From assembly GCF_023511815.1 (NCBI RefSeq), contig NZ_JAIMAV010000003.1, positions 1-64,000 on the forward strand: a stretch of 64,000 nucleotides of DNA, read 5' to 3'. This document shows, piece by piece, positions 22,723-32,999 of this stretch (positions within the stretch are counted from its first letter, which is position 1; each line of letters opens with the position of its first letter). Origin of the DNA: Alicyclobacillus sp. (GTDB lineage: Bacteria > Bacillota > Bacilli > Alicyclobacillales > Alicyclobacillaceae). A program made the position numbers and the translations under genes. The notes beneath the pieces are model-generated. The model saw only the letters and a program-made list of their open reading frames with translations, searched no databases and had not been told where the DNA came from.

Positions 22723-23846
22723 GCGGGTGCCTCCTTCAGGACGGACTCGTACAACCGTTCGTACTCGTCCAGCTTCTCTTCGATGGAGAAGGCCGTCCGC
22801 GCCCAGTCGGCCGCCTGTTCACGCATCCGGCGATGGGCTCGGTCATTCTGCAGGAGACCGAGGGCGTCCGCCGCCATGCCCTCCACATCGCCGACCGGGC
22901 GGAGATATCCGGTCTGTCCATGCACCACCACCTCGGGCAGGCCGCCGGCATCGCTGGCGATCACGGGGACCCCGCACGCCATCGCCTCGAGCGCCACCAG
23001 GCCGAAGCTCTCCTGGCGCGACGGGAGGAGAAACAGGTCCGCCACCTGATACAGCGGAACCACATCCTCCTGCTTGCCGAGAAACACCACGTCTTCTGCC
23101 ACGCCGAGCGCGTGAGCCAGGCGGCGCGCCTCCCACTCGTCGGGCCCTTCCCCCACCATCACCAACCGCGCCGGCATTCCCCGGCGCACCTTCGCGAACA
23201 CGTGCAGGACGTCGGCGACCCGCTTCACCGGACGGAAGTTGGAGACGTGGAGCAGGATCCGCTCTCCGCCCGGGGCCAGCTCATCCCGAAGCGGCGCAAC
23301 TTCTGCCGGGTGGAACACCCGCGGATCGATGAAGTTATGGATGCAGTGAATGGGCCCCTCGAGATGAAACCGCTCCTTCGTGCGCATCGCCAGATCGCGG
23401 CTTACGGCCGTGACGGCGTCGCTGTGCACCAGGCCGAAGCGGATCAGCTCATGCCAGGTGTGATCCTCGGCGAGCACCGTCACATCGGTGCCGTGAAGGG
23501 TCGTCACCACGGGGACTCGCCGCCCCGCCATCGCCCGGGCGAGCCAGGCGCAGACGGCGAACGGAAGCGCATAGTGGACGTGCAGCACATCGAGCGCGTG
23601 TTGATCCGCCACCCTCGCCATCCAGGCGGCCAGCGCCAGGTCGAGCGGGGGCGTGCGCCACACCGGATAGGGCATCGTGTCCACCTCGTGGACCTGGATG
23701 CGGGGATGAAAGGCCCCCAGCCGAAAGGGGATGTCGGTGACGATGAAGTGGACCTCGTGACCGCGGCGGGCCAGCCCCTTCCCCAGTTCGGCGGCCAACG
23801 CGCCGGATCCCCCGAGCGCCGGGTGACAGCTGATGCCGATGCGCAC
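22719..23846 (-). CDS. bshA: N-acetyl-alpha-D-glucosaminyl L-malate synthase (bacillithiol)
   Basis: [78 protein letters not shown]. Confidence 0.93.
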   Translation of the reverse strand: MRIGISCHPALGGSGALAAELGKGLARRGHEVHFIVTDIPFRLGAFHPRIQVHEVDTMPYPVWRTPPLDLALAAWMARVADQHALDVLHVHYALPFAVCAWLARAMAGRRVPVVTTLHGTDVTVLAEDHTWHELIRFGLVHSDAVTAVSRDLAMRTKERFHLEGPIHCIHNFIDPRVFHPAEVAPLRDELAPGGERILLHVSNFRPVKRVADVLHVFAKVRRGMPARLVMVGEGPDEWEARRLAHALGVAEDVVFLGKQEDVVPLYQVADLFLLPSRQESFGLVALEAMACGVPVIASDAGGLPEVVVHGQTGYLRPVGDVEGMAADALGLLQNDRAHRRMREQAADWARTAFSIEEKLDEYERLYESVLKEAPA

Positions 23847-23861
23847 CCTCTCCCCCTCCCG

Positions 23862-24281
23862 TCACCGGCTGTCGGCGTCCGATGGGTCGTGCAGGACTCG
23901 GCGCCAATCGAGATCGCCTCGTTCCAGCCCGCGCAACAACGCCTCGGCGGTGGCCAGGTTGGTGGCGACGGGGACGTTGTGCACGTCGCACAGGCGCAGC
24001 AGCGCCGTGATGTCCGGTTCGTGCGGCTGTGCCGTCAGCGGATCGCGCAGAAAGACGACCATGTCGATGACGTCCTCCGCGATGCGCGCGCCAATCTGCT
24101 GGTCCCCGCCGAGCGGACCCGAGAGCACGCGGTGCACGGTGAGGCCGGTCGCGTCGGCGATCCGCTGGCCGGTGGTCCCGGTGGCGTACAGCGTCGCCTG
24201 CGCAAAGATGTGCCGATAGGCGATCACGAAGTTGACCAGGCTGTCCTTCATGCGGTCGTGGGCAATCAGGGCGATGTTCAT
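23862..24281 (-). CDS. mgsA: Methylglyoxal synthase
   Basis: [72 protein letters not shown]. Confidence 0.95.
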   Translation of the reverse strand: MNIALIAHDRMKDSLVNFVIAYRHIFAQATLYATGTTGQRIADATGLTVHRVLSGPLGGDQQIGARIAEDVIDMVVFLRDPLTAQPHEPDITALLRLCDVHNVPVATNLATAEALLRGLERGDLDWRRVLHDPSDADSR

Positions 24282-24292
24282 GCCATTCCTCC

Positions 24293-25114
24293 TTACCACA
24301 AGAGGTGTTCGAGGCCATAGACCATGCCCGTCAACTCGCGCACACGGGCGCAGGCGAGCAGCACACCGGGCATGAAGCTTTGGCGCGACAGGGAATCGTG
24401 GCGGATGGTCAACACCTCGCCCTCCCCGCCGAAGATCACCTCCTGGTGTGCCACCAGTCCGGGCAGGCGAACGCTGTGAATGGGGATCTCGTGATAAGCC
24501 AGGCCCCGCGCCAAAGATTCCGCGGACGCCGGGGGCGTCCCCTCATCCAGAGCGGCGGAGGGGCCGGCCGCCGCCTCCCGGCGCTGCTGCGCCATCTGCT
24601 CCGCCGTCCGGCGCGCGGTCCCCGACGGGGCGTCCCGCTTCTGGTCGTGATGGAGTTCGATGATCTCAGCCCGTTTGAAAAACCGCGCGGCTTCCGCGGC
24701 GAAGCGCATCATCAGCAGGGCCCCGATGGCGAAGTTGGGCGCGGCGATCCCGCCGATGCCCTGGCGGCGGCACGCCTCGTCCCAACGCGCCACATCCGCC
24801 TGGGTGTACCCGGTGGCGCCGATGACGGGGCGGACGCCGAAGGAGATGCAGCGGTCGATGTGGCCGACGACGCTGCGGGCGTCGGTGAGATCCAGCCAGA
24901 CGTCGGGGTGAACCTCCATCAGGAGGTGTTCCGGGTCGTCGTACACCGGGCAGGAGAACCGACCAGATGTCCGGGCTTGTCCGGCGTCGCGGACCAATAC
25001 GGCGGCGAGCTCAAACCGCGGATCGCCCGCCAGTGCGCGGACGGCCTCCGTCCCCATCCTGCCGCCGGCGCCGGCGACGGCGACCGTGATGCGATGGTGA
25101 TCCGCCAAGATCAT
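24293..25114 (-). CDS. dapB: 4-hydroxy-tetrahydrodipicolinate reductase
   Basis: [50 protein letters not shown]. Confidence 0.95.
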   Translation of the reverse strand: MILADHHRITVAVAGAGGRMGTEAVRALAGDPRFELAAVLVRDAGQARTSGRFSCPVYDDPEHLLMEVHPDVWLDLTDARSVVGHIDRCISFGVRPVIGATGYTQADVARWDEACRRQGIGGIAAPNFAIGALLMMRFAAEAARFFKRAEIIELHHDQKRDAPSGTARRTAEQMAQQRREAAAGPSAALDEGTPPASAESLARGLAYHEIPIHSVRLPGLVAHQEVIFGGEGEVLTIRHDSLSRQSFMPGVLLACARVRELTGMVYGLEHLLW

Positions 25115-25467
25115 TCCTCCTTTTCAATCGCGCCCCCCTCGGGGGTCTGTGCCGTCTGTGGGGTGTTGGGGGAATCGGCGCCGGCGGCCGCCTCGTCCGC
25201 CGTCTGCCGTTGTGCCCACAGCGCCCGGACGCGGCAAAGGTGTTCCTGATACAGTACGTTGTCCGGGGCGAGCCTGGCGGCCGCCTCGGCCCAGGCCAGG
25301 GCGGGTTCCCAGTCCTCGTTGCGCAGCGCGGTCACGGAGCCGTGGAAGTAACAGGCCGGGTTGTCCGGCTCACAGGCGATGGCCCTCCGGAACGCCTCCA
25401 TGGCGCGATCGAAATCCCGGATATACAGATACGAGAACGCCACCTTCAACCAACGTTCCCCGAGCAT
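25111..25467 (-). CDS. Small TPR-repeat protein
   Basis: LGERWLKVAFSYLYIRDFDRAMEAFRRAIACEPDNPACYFHGSVTALRNEDWEPALAWAEAAARLAPDN; ATG 25467 with GGGAGGTG; 4-nt overlap with dapB. Confidence 0.75.
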   Translation of the reverse strand: MLGERWLKVAFSYLYIRDFDRAMEAFRRAIACEPDNPACYFHGSVTALRNEDWEPALAWAEAAARLAPDNVLYQEHLCRVRALWAQRQTADEAAAGADSPNTPQTAQTPEGGAIEKEE

Positions 25468-25589
25468 GGCCGCCACCTCCCGCTGCCATCGTATGCGAGG
25501 CAAAGTGGAGGGATTGTACCTTCGCCCGCGTGCTCGCCCCGCCGCCGCGCCATGGCGGCATGGCCAGCGCGGGATCGGCCGCGTCGGAT

Positions 25590-25916
25590 TCAGACGCGCG
25601 TCCAGCGATCCCGATCCCGCGTTTGAAACTTGTCCATCACGGCCGTGAACGCCTGATCGAGATCGATGTTCAGGCGGTTGGCCAGACAGGTGATGACGAA
25701 CATCAGATCCCCCAGTTCCAGGGCGATGCTGCCCTCCGGTTCATCCGGCTTTTTCGGCTTTTCCCCAAACTGGTGGTTGACCTCCCGCGCCAGCTCCCCC
25801 AATTCTTCGGCGAGGCGGACCACGAGCGTCATCGGGGAGAAGTACCCCTCCCGGAATTGCCCGATGTACGCGTCCACCTCCGTCTGCATCTCGCGGAGCG
25901 TGCGTGCCACCCGCAT
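25590..25916 (-). CDS. MazG-like nucleotide pyrophosphohydrolase
   Basis: LREMQTEVDAYIGQFREGYFSPMTLVVRLAEELGELAREVNHQFGEK...ALELGDLMFVITCLANRLNIDLDQAF. Confidence 0.88.
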   Translation of the reverse strand: MRVARTLREMQTEVDAYIGQFREGYFSPMTLVVRLAEELGELAREVNHQFGEKPKKPDEPEGSIALELGDLMFVITCLANRLNIDLDQAFTAVMDKFQTRDRDRWTRV

Positions 25917-26129
25917 CCCTCCCTCGGCCACCAGGCCCCATCCGACTTCACACCGCATGTCCCATCGGGTCCGGCGGAGGTTCGTTCGCAAAACGCACTC
26001 GCCCCTACCTTACTACATCACGCCGCGCCAGACAAACGCCCGGGCGGCCGGCGAACATAAACAAAGAGCCCGGCCAATATGATGTTATGGACCATCCAGG
26101 GGACAACTCCGCTCAAAGGAGATGACACT

Positions 26130-27398
26130 GTGAATCCACCGCGGACTCGACACTTGTCAACCTATCTGTTGGGGCTGGCCGTCGTGATCTTCTGCGTCGC
26201 ACTGGTCGTTTATCCCAAGCCGGGTTTTGAGGCCGGCATCAGTGGCCTGCGCGTGTTCTGGGATGTCGTCTTTCCTTCCCTGCTGCCGTTCTTCATTCTC
26301 TCCGAGCTGATGATGGGACTCGGGGTGGTGCACGGACTCGGGATTCTGCTCGAACCGTTGATGCGGCCCTTGTTCAGCGTCCCCGGCATCGGCGCGTTCG
26401 CGCTGTCCATGGGGCTCGCGGCGGGCTACCCGATGGACGCCGTGATCACCGCCCGGTTCCGGGAATCCGGGATGTGCACGCGCATCGAGGGCGAGCGGCT
26501 GTTGGCGTTCACCAACACGGCGGATCCGCTGTTCATGATCAGCGCGGTCGCCGTCGGCATGTTCAAATCCCCCGAGCTGGGCGTGCTCATCGCCGTCGCG
26601 CACTACATCGCGGCGTTTCTGGTCGGTGTCAGCTTCAAGTTCTGGGGCCGGGGTGACCAGGAGGCGCGGCGGGACGAGGCGAGGGCCAAGGGCAACATCT
26701 TCATCCGCGCGCTGCGCGAGATCCCCCGCGCGCGCGCTGAGGACGGCCGCCCGTTTGGAAAGCTCCTGCGCGAAGCCGTGACGGAGTCGATGATGACGCT
26801 GTTCATGATCGCCGGCTTCATCGTGTTCTTCGCCGTGATGATTGAGATCCTCCGCCTGTCCGGCATCCTGTCCATTCTTGGATTGCCGATCGCCGCCATC
26901 TACCACCTGCTCGGCATCCACGGCGGCCTGGTCAATCCGACCCTGGCGGGGATCCTCGAGATCGACATCGGGAGCGCCCAGGCGGCCTCGGTCGACGGGG
27001 CGCCGCTTCTGCAGCGGGTGGCCGTCGTCAGCGGGATCGTCGCGTGGAGCGGCCTCGCGGTGCACGCGCAGGTCGCCAGTGTCATCACCAACACCGACAT
27101 CCGCATGACCCCGTACTTCCTGGCCCGATTCGCCCACGGCGTGCTGGCCGCGCTGTTGACCGTCCTCCTCTGGTTCACCGGCCTTGGTAAACCGGCCACC
27201 GCGGCCCTGGCGCACGTGGTCCCGGCGATCGCGTCGATGCAGGCGGCTCAGACCGGGGCACCGTGGTGGCAGGTGATGGCCACCGGCCTGACCACCTGGC
27301 TGTGGCTCTTTGGCGGGCTGCTCCTCCTCTCCGTCGCGCTGTACCTGATCCGCCGCACCCGGGTCATTGCGTGGCGGGTCAAGATGAACCGCGTCTGA
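26130..27398 (+). CDS. ylbJ: YlbJ-like sporulation integral membrane protein
   Basis: Multi-TM nucleoside-recognition (Gate) domains; FWDVVFPSLLPFFILSELMMGLGVVHGLGILLEPLMRPLF; GTG start with AAAGGAGATGACACT. Confidence 0.85.
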   Translation: MNPPRTRHLSTYLLGLAVVIFCVALVVYPKPGFEAGISGLRVFWDVVFPSLLPFFILSELMMGLGVVHGLGILLEPLMRPLFSVPGIGAFALSMGLAAGYPMDAVITARFRESGMCTRIEGERLLAFTNTADPLFMISAVAVGMFKSPELGVLIAVAHYIAAFLVGVSFKFWGRGDQEARRDEARAKGNIFIRALREIPRARAEDGRPFGKLLREAVTESMMTLFMIAGFIVFFAVMIEILRLSGILSILGLPIAAIYHLLGIHGGLVNPTLAGILEIDIGSAQAASVDGAPLLQRVAVVSGIVAWSGLAVHAQVASVITNTDIRMTPYFLARFAHGVLAALLTVLLWFTGLGKPATAALAHVVPAIASMQAAQTGAPWWQVMATGLTTWLWLFGGLLLLSVALYLIRRTRVIAWRVKMNRV

Positions 27399-27439
27399 CG
27401 AACCCTCGATCCCGCCGGATGTGGGAACCGCCACCCAGA

Positions 27440-27468
27440 CGAACCCCGGGCGTACCGCCCGGGGTTCG
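27440..27468 (+). terminator. Stem-loop terminator after ylbJ
   Basis: CGAACCCCGGGCG-TAC-CGCCCGGGGTTCG, 13-bp perfect stem. Confidence 0.65.
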
Positions 27469-27631
27469 TCGTCGCGGCATCCCCAATTCCCGCCCCGTTG
27501 CGCCGCCTGTCCCGCCACCCCCCGGTGAAAACACCGAGGGGTCGGTGCGCTGCACAAACCCCTCGGCCCTCTCGGAGGATGGATTCCCCCCGACCTGCCG
27601 CTTCACCCCGCACGCCCCGCCGGCCCGCCGC

Positions 27632-28435
27632 CTACCACAGCGGCGGAAACCAGCGGTTGTGAAACAGCTGATCAATCAGGACGAACTCGGCCAGGATCCA
27701 GACGTACCAGGCGAACCATTTCATCTGAGCCCGGCGCAGCAGCCAGAGGGTTGCACGGACCGAGATGTACCCGGCGATCACGGCGGCCGCCGCACCGCTG
27801 AGCATTTGCGCCCAAGGGAGGGTCCCCATCGCCGCCGGATGCTCCCAGATCTCCTCCAGCTCGACCAAGGTGGCACCGAGAATCGCCGGGATGGACAAAA
27901 GGAAGGAGAATCGCCCCGCCGCCTCCCGATCCATCCCTCGCCACAGTCCGGCGGCCATGGTCAGGCCCGACCGCGACAGCGCGGGCAGGATGGCCATCCC
28001 CTGGAGGGTGCCGATCCACAGCGCGTCGGCCGGACGCATGGTCTCCTCCGTCTTCTTTCCGGCCGGCGCGGTGTCCATCCACCACAGGATGATCCCCGTG
28101 ATGATGAACTCGAGGCCCAGGGTGACCCCGCTCTCGAACAGATCCTCGAAGACCTCCTCAAACACCGCGCCCACCATGGCCGTCGGAATGAGGGCCAGGA
28201 GCACCATCCGGGCGGGCCAGGAACCGGGGTGGCGGACGAGCCACCACACCTCCTTGCGCAGCGCCCATACCACGGCGACCAGGGTGCCCAGGTGCAACAG
28301 GGTGATGAACAGCAGCGAATCTCCCGAGATGTGCCACAGCTTTTGGAGCAGCACCAGGTGCCCGGAGCTCGAGATCGGCAAAAACTCGGTCACTCCCTGC
28401 ACCGCGCCGAGCACGATGGCTTGCAGATGCGTCAT
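27632..28435 (-). CDS. uppP: Undecaprenyl-diphosphatase
   Basis: LQAIVLGAVQGVTEFLPISSSGHLVLLQ, ALSRSGLTMAAGLWRGMDREAAGRFSFLLSIPAILGA. Confidence 0.95.
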   Translation of the reverse strand: MTHLQAIVLGAVQGVTEFLPISSSGHLVLLQKLWHISGDSLLFITLLHLGTLVAVVWALRKEVWWLVRHPGSWPARMVLLALIPTAMVGAVFEEVFEDLFESGVTLGLEFIITGIILWWMDTAPAGKKTEETMRPADALWIGTLQGMAILPALSRSGLTMAAGLWRGMDREAAGRFSFLLSIPAILGATLVELEEIWEHPAAMGTLPWAQMLSGAAAAVIAGYISVRATLWLLRRAQMKWFAWYVWILAEFVLIDQLFHNRWFPPLW

Positions 28436-28586
28436 GTGCTCACCTCCTCTCCCACCTTTCTCTCACGGCCCCGTCGTTCGGACGACCGCTGGTTCTATGT
28501 ATATAGGGACGAGCCGTGGGACATGCCCGGCGGACGCGGCATGTCGGGACAAACCGGACATATGCTGTGAGGAGGGGGGATCCGCG

Positions 28587-29636
28587 TTGCGCCAGGGTTG
28601 GCTGTCGTTTCAGGTCGGCTGCGCGTACATCGGCACCGTGGTCGGAGCGGGCTTCGCGTCCGGTCAGGAGGTGTTTCAGTTTTTCGCGCGGTACGGCAAC
28701 TGGGCGTACCTCACCGTCGCCCTGACGTTCGTGCTGTTCGCGTGGTTGGGATACCGGTTGATGGAATTGGGTGCGAAGTGGGGGGTGCGGTCGTACCATG
28801 AGCTCAACCAGCGCCTGTTCGGGCCGGGGTGGACGACCCTGCTCGACGCGCTGGTGCTGACGATGCTGTTCGGGGTGACGGTGGCCATGATCGCCGGGTC
28901 CGGCGCCCTGTTTCGCGAGCGGCTCGGCTGGTCCTACCAGGCGGGCGCGCTGTCGACGCTCTCGATCACGTTCGTCACCGTACTCTGGGGCATCCGCGGG
29001 ATCCTGCGGGCCAACACCGTGATCGTCCCCGTCATGTGTGGTTTTGTGCTGTTCGCCGCCTGGCACACCTGGCACCTGTGCGGGTGGCGGACCGCGTGGA
29101 CGAGCGGAGCCGCCCTGGGCGGCTTTGATCTTCGTGCGTGGCTGTCGGCCGTTCTCTACGCCGCGTTCAACATCGGCCTGTCGGCGGGCGTCCTGCTTCC
29201 GCTCGGCGCGGACGTGCGCGACCGGACCACGCTCCGCCAGGGGGCGATCCTCGGCGCCGTCGGGCTCGCCGCGATGCTGATCGCCGTCACCTTCACGCTC
29301 CACACCTACTATCCGCACGCGCTCGGATACGACCTCCCGATGGCCTACGTGGCGGAACACCTGGGGCCCGCCATGCAGTGGGGCTACGTGTTCGTGCTGT
29401 GGGCCGAGGTGTACTCCACCCTCGTCGGAGACCTGTACGCGCTGACCGCGCAACTCGAGACGCAGAGCCGCTGGCGCAACATCGCGTTGACGGCGGTCGT
29501 TCTGCTGCTCGCCTACTCGGTCAGCCAGGTGGGGTTCAGCGCCGTCGTGCGGTACGCCTACACGCTGTTCGGATGGCTCAGCGTGGGATTGATCCTGGCT
29601 CTGTTGTGGCCGCGCCAAAAGTTGCCACGCGGGTGA
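28587..29636 (+). CDS. YkvI-family integral membrane protein
   Basis: FQVGCAYIGTVVGAGFASGQEVFQFFARYG; TTG start at 28587 with GGAGGGGGGA. Confidence 0.8.
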   Translation: MRQGWLSFQVGCAYIGTVVGAGFASGQEVFQFFARYGNWAYLTVALTFVLFAWLGYRLMELGAKWGVRSYHELNQRLFGPGWTTLLDALVLTMLFGVTVAMIAGSGALFRERLGWSYQAGALSTLSITFVTVLWGIRGILRANTVIVPVMCGFVLFAAWHTWHLCGWRTAWTSGAALGGFDLRAWLSAVLYAAFNIGLSAGVLLPLGADVRDRTTLRQGAILGAVGLAAMLIAVTFTLHTYYPHALGYDLPMAYVAEHLGPAMQWGYVFVLWAEVYSTLVGDLYALTAQLETQSRWRNIALTAVVLLLAYSVSQVGFSAVVRYAYTLFGWLSVGLILALLWPRQKLPRG

Positions 29637-29690
29637 ACGGTTCCGTATAATGGGGCAGCACGGACTGGACCAACGCTTCCGTGAGGGGGT

Positions 29691-30545
29691 GTGGCACCGC
29701 GGATGGCCAGGCTGGCGATGCCCCGATGGGTGTGGACGTGGTTGTCCATCGCCGCGGGTGCGCTCATCTATTCCGTCGGACTGAACGCCTTTTTGGTCAG
29801 CAATCACCTGGCGGAGGGCGGATTTGTCGGCATCTCGCTGTTGCTGCTGTACCTGTTGCATTGGCCGCTGGGCCTGACCTTCTTCCTGCTGAATATCCCG
29901 CTTCTGTGGATCGGTTGGCGCGTCTTCGGCCATCAGTTCATCGTCCTGACGGCCGGCGGGGTGGTGGCCGTGTCGGTATTCAGCTCCCTGACGGCGCGGA
30001 TTCAACTCCCGACGCACGATCCGCTGCTCGGGGCGCTGTACGCCGGGGTGGTCACCGGCTTTGGATTGGGCCTCATCTTTCGATCCGGCGCCACCACCGG
30101 CGGATCGGACATCATCGCGCGGCTGGTCCGGCACCGGTTGGGCGTGAGCATGGGCCGCACCCTGTTCTCCATCGACGTCTTGGTAATCGGCATTGTCGCG
30201 GTGCTCATCGGGCGGGAGACCGCGATGTATTCGCTGGTCGCCCTGTTCGTGGCGAGCCGGGTCATTGACTTTGTCATCGAAGGAACCCGGCGCGGGAAAG
30301 CGTTGACCATCGTATCGGACAAACCGGAGGCCATCGCCTCCGCCATCCACCGTCAGCTGGAGCGCGGCACGACCCTGTTCCAGGCCATCGGGGGGTTCAC
30401 CGGGACCCGGCGACAGGTGGTCTACTGCGTCGTGTCCCGGGAGGAGGTCGTCCGCGTGCAGCAGATCGTCCAGGAGGCGGACCCCCGCGCCTTCGTCGTG
30501 GTCAACGACGTTCACGAGGTGCTCGGCGAGGGATTCACCCGCTGA
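29691..30545 (+). CDS. YitT family membrane protein (DUF161/DUF2179)
   Basis: GLNAFLVSNHLAEGGFVGISLLLLYL, GLIFRSGATTGGSDIIARLVRH, IQQIVQEADPRAFVVVNDVHEVLGEGF. Confidence 0.88.
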   Translation: MAPRMARLAMPRWVWTWLSIAAGALIYSVGLNAFLVSNHLAEGGFVGISLLLLYLLHWPLGLTFFLLNIPLLWIGWRVFGHQFIVLTAGGVVAVSVFSSLTARIQLPTHDPLLGALYAGVVTGFGLGLIFRSGATTGGSDIIARLVRHRLGVSMGRTLFSIDVLVIGIVAVLIGRETAMYSLVALFVASRVIDFVIEGTRRGKALTIVSDKPEAIASAIHRQLERGTTLFQAIGGFTGTRRQVVYCVVSREEVVRVQQIVQEADPRAFVVVNDVHEVLGEGFTR

Positions 30546-30630
30546 ACCGGCCGCTGAATCGGCTGAATCGGCTCGCCCGCGGATGGGGCGGTCTTGCCCT
30601 GGCGGGCCCGACCCCATTTCATCCGGAATG

Positions 30631-30668
30631 AAAACCCCCGGCGCCGTCGCGGACGGTGCCGGGGGTTC
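30631..30668. terminator. Stem-loop between convergent yitT-like and qcrC genes
   Basis: AACCCCCGGC-GCCGTCGCGGAC-GGTGCCGGGGGTT inverted repeat. Confidence 0.6.
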
Positions 30669-30702
30669 GTGCAGCCGGGTGACCCGGTGTACGGTTGTAC
30701 GG

Positions 30703-31467
30703 TCAACCCTTTTGTTTTGCGAGCCAGTCGGCGACCTTCTTGACGTCGTCGTCACTCGACAGCGTGCCTTTTTTCGGCATGCCGCCAACCGGGTTCTCGA
30801 TGAAATCGTACAATTTTTTCGCGTCCCAGTATTTGCCGATGGCATAGATCGGCGGACCCGCTCCGCCTTCACCGCTGTGTCCATGGCAGTTGGCGCAGGT
30901 GTTCTGGAACAGTTGATAACCGGGATCCGAGGTGTCCACCAGGTGGATCTGGGACGCTTCAATCTTCGGGATCACCGGCAGTCCCGGAGACGCCTGGCCG
31001 CTCGCCGCGGCGACCTCGGCCGCGTGTTGCACCGCCGCCTCGTTGGTCAACCAGATGACGAGGAACGTGGTCAACACCATGCCCGCCGTCGCCAACGGAC
31101 GCTTGTACGGGTGGCGCGTCTTCTTGGTGTCCAACCAGGGCGCGAAGAGCAACAGCAGCGCACCGACCATGGGTACGAGGATGGTCCCGAACAACTCGTT
31201 GTCTCCCGGAAAGTACTTCAGGAGCTGATACAAAAACAGGAAGTACCAGTCGGGCACCGGGATGAACGACGTATCGTCCGGATTGGCCTTCGACCCGAGG
31301 TCGACCGGATTGAACACGACCCAGAGCATGAATGCCAGCAGGAATACCGAACCGGCGATCCATTCTTTCAGCAGGAAGTTCGGAATGAATGGCTCGGTCC
31401 CCGGATTCTTCAGGTGATGATGCCGATACCTCGGGGTACCGGGAATCCGTTCGCCTCCAGCAGCCAA
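30703..31467 (-). CDS. qcrC: Menaquinol-cytochrome c reductase cytochrome b/c subunit
   Basis: PDWYFLFLYQLLKYFPGDNELFGTILVPM (cyt b C-terminal) fused to cyt c domain with CANCHG. Confidence 0.93.
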   Translation of the reverse strand: MAAGGERIPGTPRYRHHHLKNPGTEPFIPNFLLKEWIAGSVFLLAFMLWVVFNPVDLGSKANPDDTSFIPVPDWYFLFLYQLLKYFPGDNELFGTILVPMVGALLLLFAPWLDTKKTRHPYKRPLATAGMVLTTFLVIWLTNEAAVQHAAEVAAASGQASPGLPVIPKIEASQIHLVDTSDPGYQLFQNTCANCHGHSGEGGAGPPIYAIGKYWDAKKLYDFIENPVGGMPKKGTLSSDDDVKKVADWLAKQKG

Positions 31468-31518
31468 GATGTCCCCTCCTCGCTCAGCGTTCTCGGGTCT
31501 TCACCGCGACGGCGCGCC

Positions 31519-32190
31519 TCACAGTGGACCGGCGATGTGTTGCGCGCGGATCATGATGAAGTGCAGCGCCAGCAACACCAGGAGCGCGGCCGGCAGGAAG
31601 AACACGTGAATGGCGAAGAAGCGCGTGAGCGTCAGCGCGCCGACGGTGTGACTGCCGAGCAGCAGGGTCTGAATGTACGGCCCGATCCAAGGAATCGAAC
31701 CTGCCAACTGCGCGCCGACGGCGGTCGCCCAGTAGGCCTTCTGATCCCACGGGAGCAGGTAGCCGGTGAACCCGAAGCCGAGGACGACGAAAAAGATCAG
31801 CACGCCCACAACCCAGTTCATCTCGCGCGGCTTTTTGTAGGCACCGGTGAAGAAGACGCGCAGCATGTGCAAAAACATCATGATGATGACCAGGCTGGCG
31901 CCCCAGAAGTGCATGCCCCGGACGACATTGCCGAGCAGCACCTCGTCGGTGATGTAGCGCACACTGTACCACGCGTTGGTGATGTCCGGCGTGTAGTACA
32001 TCGCCAGAAACATGCCCGACAGGATCTGCGTGGTGATGACCAGAAACGTGAGGCCGCCGAAGCAGTACACAAAGGCGGACATCTTGATGGCGGGGTTCAC
32101 GTGGGCCGGCACCTCGTGATCCGCCACGTCCCGCCACAACGGCGTCACGTTCAGTCGTTCGTCGATCCAGTCGTACGCCTTTTTTAACAT
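31519..32190 (-). CDS. qcrB: Menaquinol-cytochrome c reductase cytochrome b6 subunit
   Basis: GGLTFLVITTQILSGMFLAMYYTPDITNAWYSVRYI...MHFWGASLVIIMMFLHMLRVFFTGAYKKPREMNWVVG. Confidence 0.95.
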   Translation of the reverse strand: MLKKAYDWIDERLNVTPLWRDVADHEVPAHVNPAIKMSAFVYCFGGLTFLVITTQILSGMFLAMYYTPDITNAWYSVRYITDEVLLGNVVRGMHFWGASLVIIMMFLHMLRVFFTGAYKKPREMNWVVGVLIFFVVLGFGFTGYLLPWDQKAYWATAVGAQLAGSIPWIGPYIQTLLLGSHTVGALTLTRFFAIHVFFLPAALLVLLALHFIMIRAQHIAGPL

Positions 32191-32192
32191 GT

Positions 32193-32813
32193 CTACGATA
32201 TCACCTGCCCCGAGCTGTTCCGTTGTTGCAGCGGTCCCAAGTACAGGTAGCCGGCCTCGTCCACCTTGACTGTATGCACGTCCAGCGGGCGGGGTGCCGG
32301 GGATCCCGGAGACTGGATCCCGTACACCGTGTATTTGCTTCCGTGGCAGGGGCAGTGAAACCACCACTGTCCATCCTGAGCGGGCGCGGGCTTCCCATCC
32401 GGCCCCAGCGTACCGTTGACCTGGCAACCCAGATGCGTGCAGATGGGCGACATCGCCAACGGGGTGCCGTCGGGTTGAAGGATGACCCATGTGCGCGACG
32501 GGATGTCCGCGGAGTTCCAGCCATCATCCCGGTGTGCCCGAAATTCCACCAGTTGTGGAAGCGTTTTATTAAATTCCGACACCTTGTGGCCGGAATTGAC
32601 GAAACGGTTCGCGCCACCCCGGCGAATCGGATCCAGGGTTTCCACAACGAAGGGGACGGCGACCAGGGATGCCATGAACGCCCCGGTGCCGCCCAGGGCA
32701 TAGGTCAAGAATTGACGCCGGCTCAACCCGGACGGTTCGTCATGCGATGCTCTTTGCTGGAAGTCGGACAACGACGGCCCCTCCTGACCTCCATCCCGCA
32801 CCCTGTGTGCCAC
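32193..32813 (-). CDS. qcrA: Rieske iron-sulfur subunit of menaquinol-cytochrome c reductase
   Basis: CTHLGCQVNGT and WWFHCPCHGSKYTVYG Rieske motifs; twin-Arg-like SRRQFLTYALGG. Confidence 0.93.
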   Translation of the reverse strand: MAHRVRDGGQEGPSLSDFQQRASHDEPSGLSRRQFLTYALGGTGAFMASLVAVPFVVETLDPIRRGGANRFVNSGHKVSEFNKTLPQLVEFRAHRDDGWNSADIPSRTWVILQPDGTPLAMSPICTHLGCQVNGTLGPDGKPAPAQDGQWWFHCPCHGSKYTVYGIQSPGSPAPRPLDVHTVKVDEAGYLYLGPLQQRNSSGQVIS

Positions 32814-32880
32814 TTTTCAGACTGCCCGCGCGACGATGCGAACGAAAACTATGTAGACCGGGCACCAGCTGCACAATTGA

Positions 32881-32910
32881 ATCTTATGCCCGGCAGCTTT
32901 CTTGTGTCAA
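32881..32910 (-). promoter_or_regulatory. Sigma-A-type promoter of qcrABC
   Basis: TTGACA - 18 nt - TAAGAT on the minus strand. Confidence 0.7.
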
Positions 32911-32999
32911 GCAATGCCAACGCTTCGGTAGACTTCAAAGGATTCAGTTTCGACAATTCGTCATAACCCTGTCACAGGATGCGGGCTGGGACATGGTGT

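Noticed and set aside
22736-22951. Short overlapping ORFs inside bshA, cca, trp and aro genes listed in the six-frame track
   Set aside because: All overlap strongly supported genes, lack SDs and show arginine/alanine/proline-rich alternative-frame composition.
27534-27566. Hairpin CCGAGGGGT/ACCCCTCGG as an sRNA or riboswitch
   Set aside because: 9-bp stem with 15-nt loop downstream of a likely terminator but no promoter or U-tract; likely read-through terminator or chance in GC-rich DNA.
28440-30962. 840-aa minus-strand ORF
   Set aside because: Shadow ORF antisense to the well-supported ykvI-like and yitT-like genes; low-complexity HR/Q/D/G-rich composition typical of GC-rich antisense frames.
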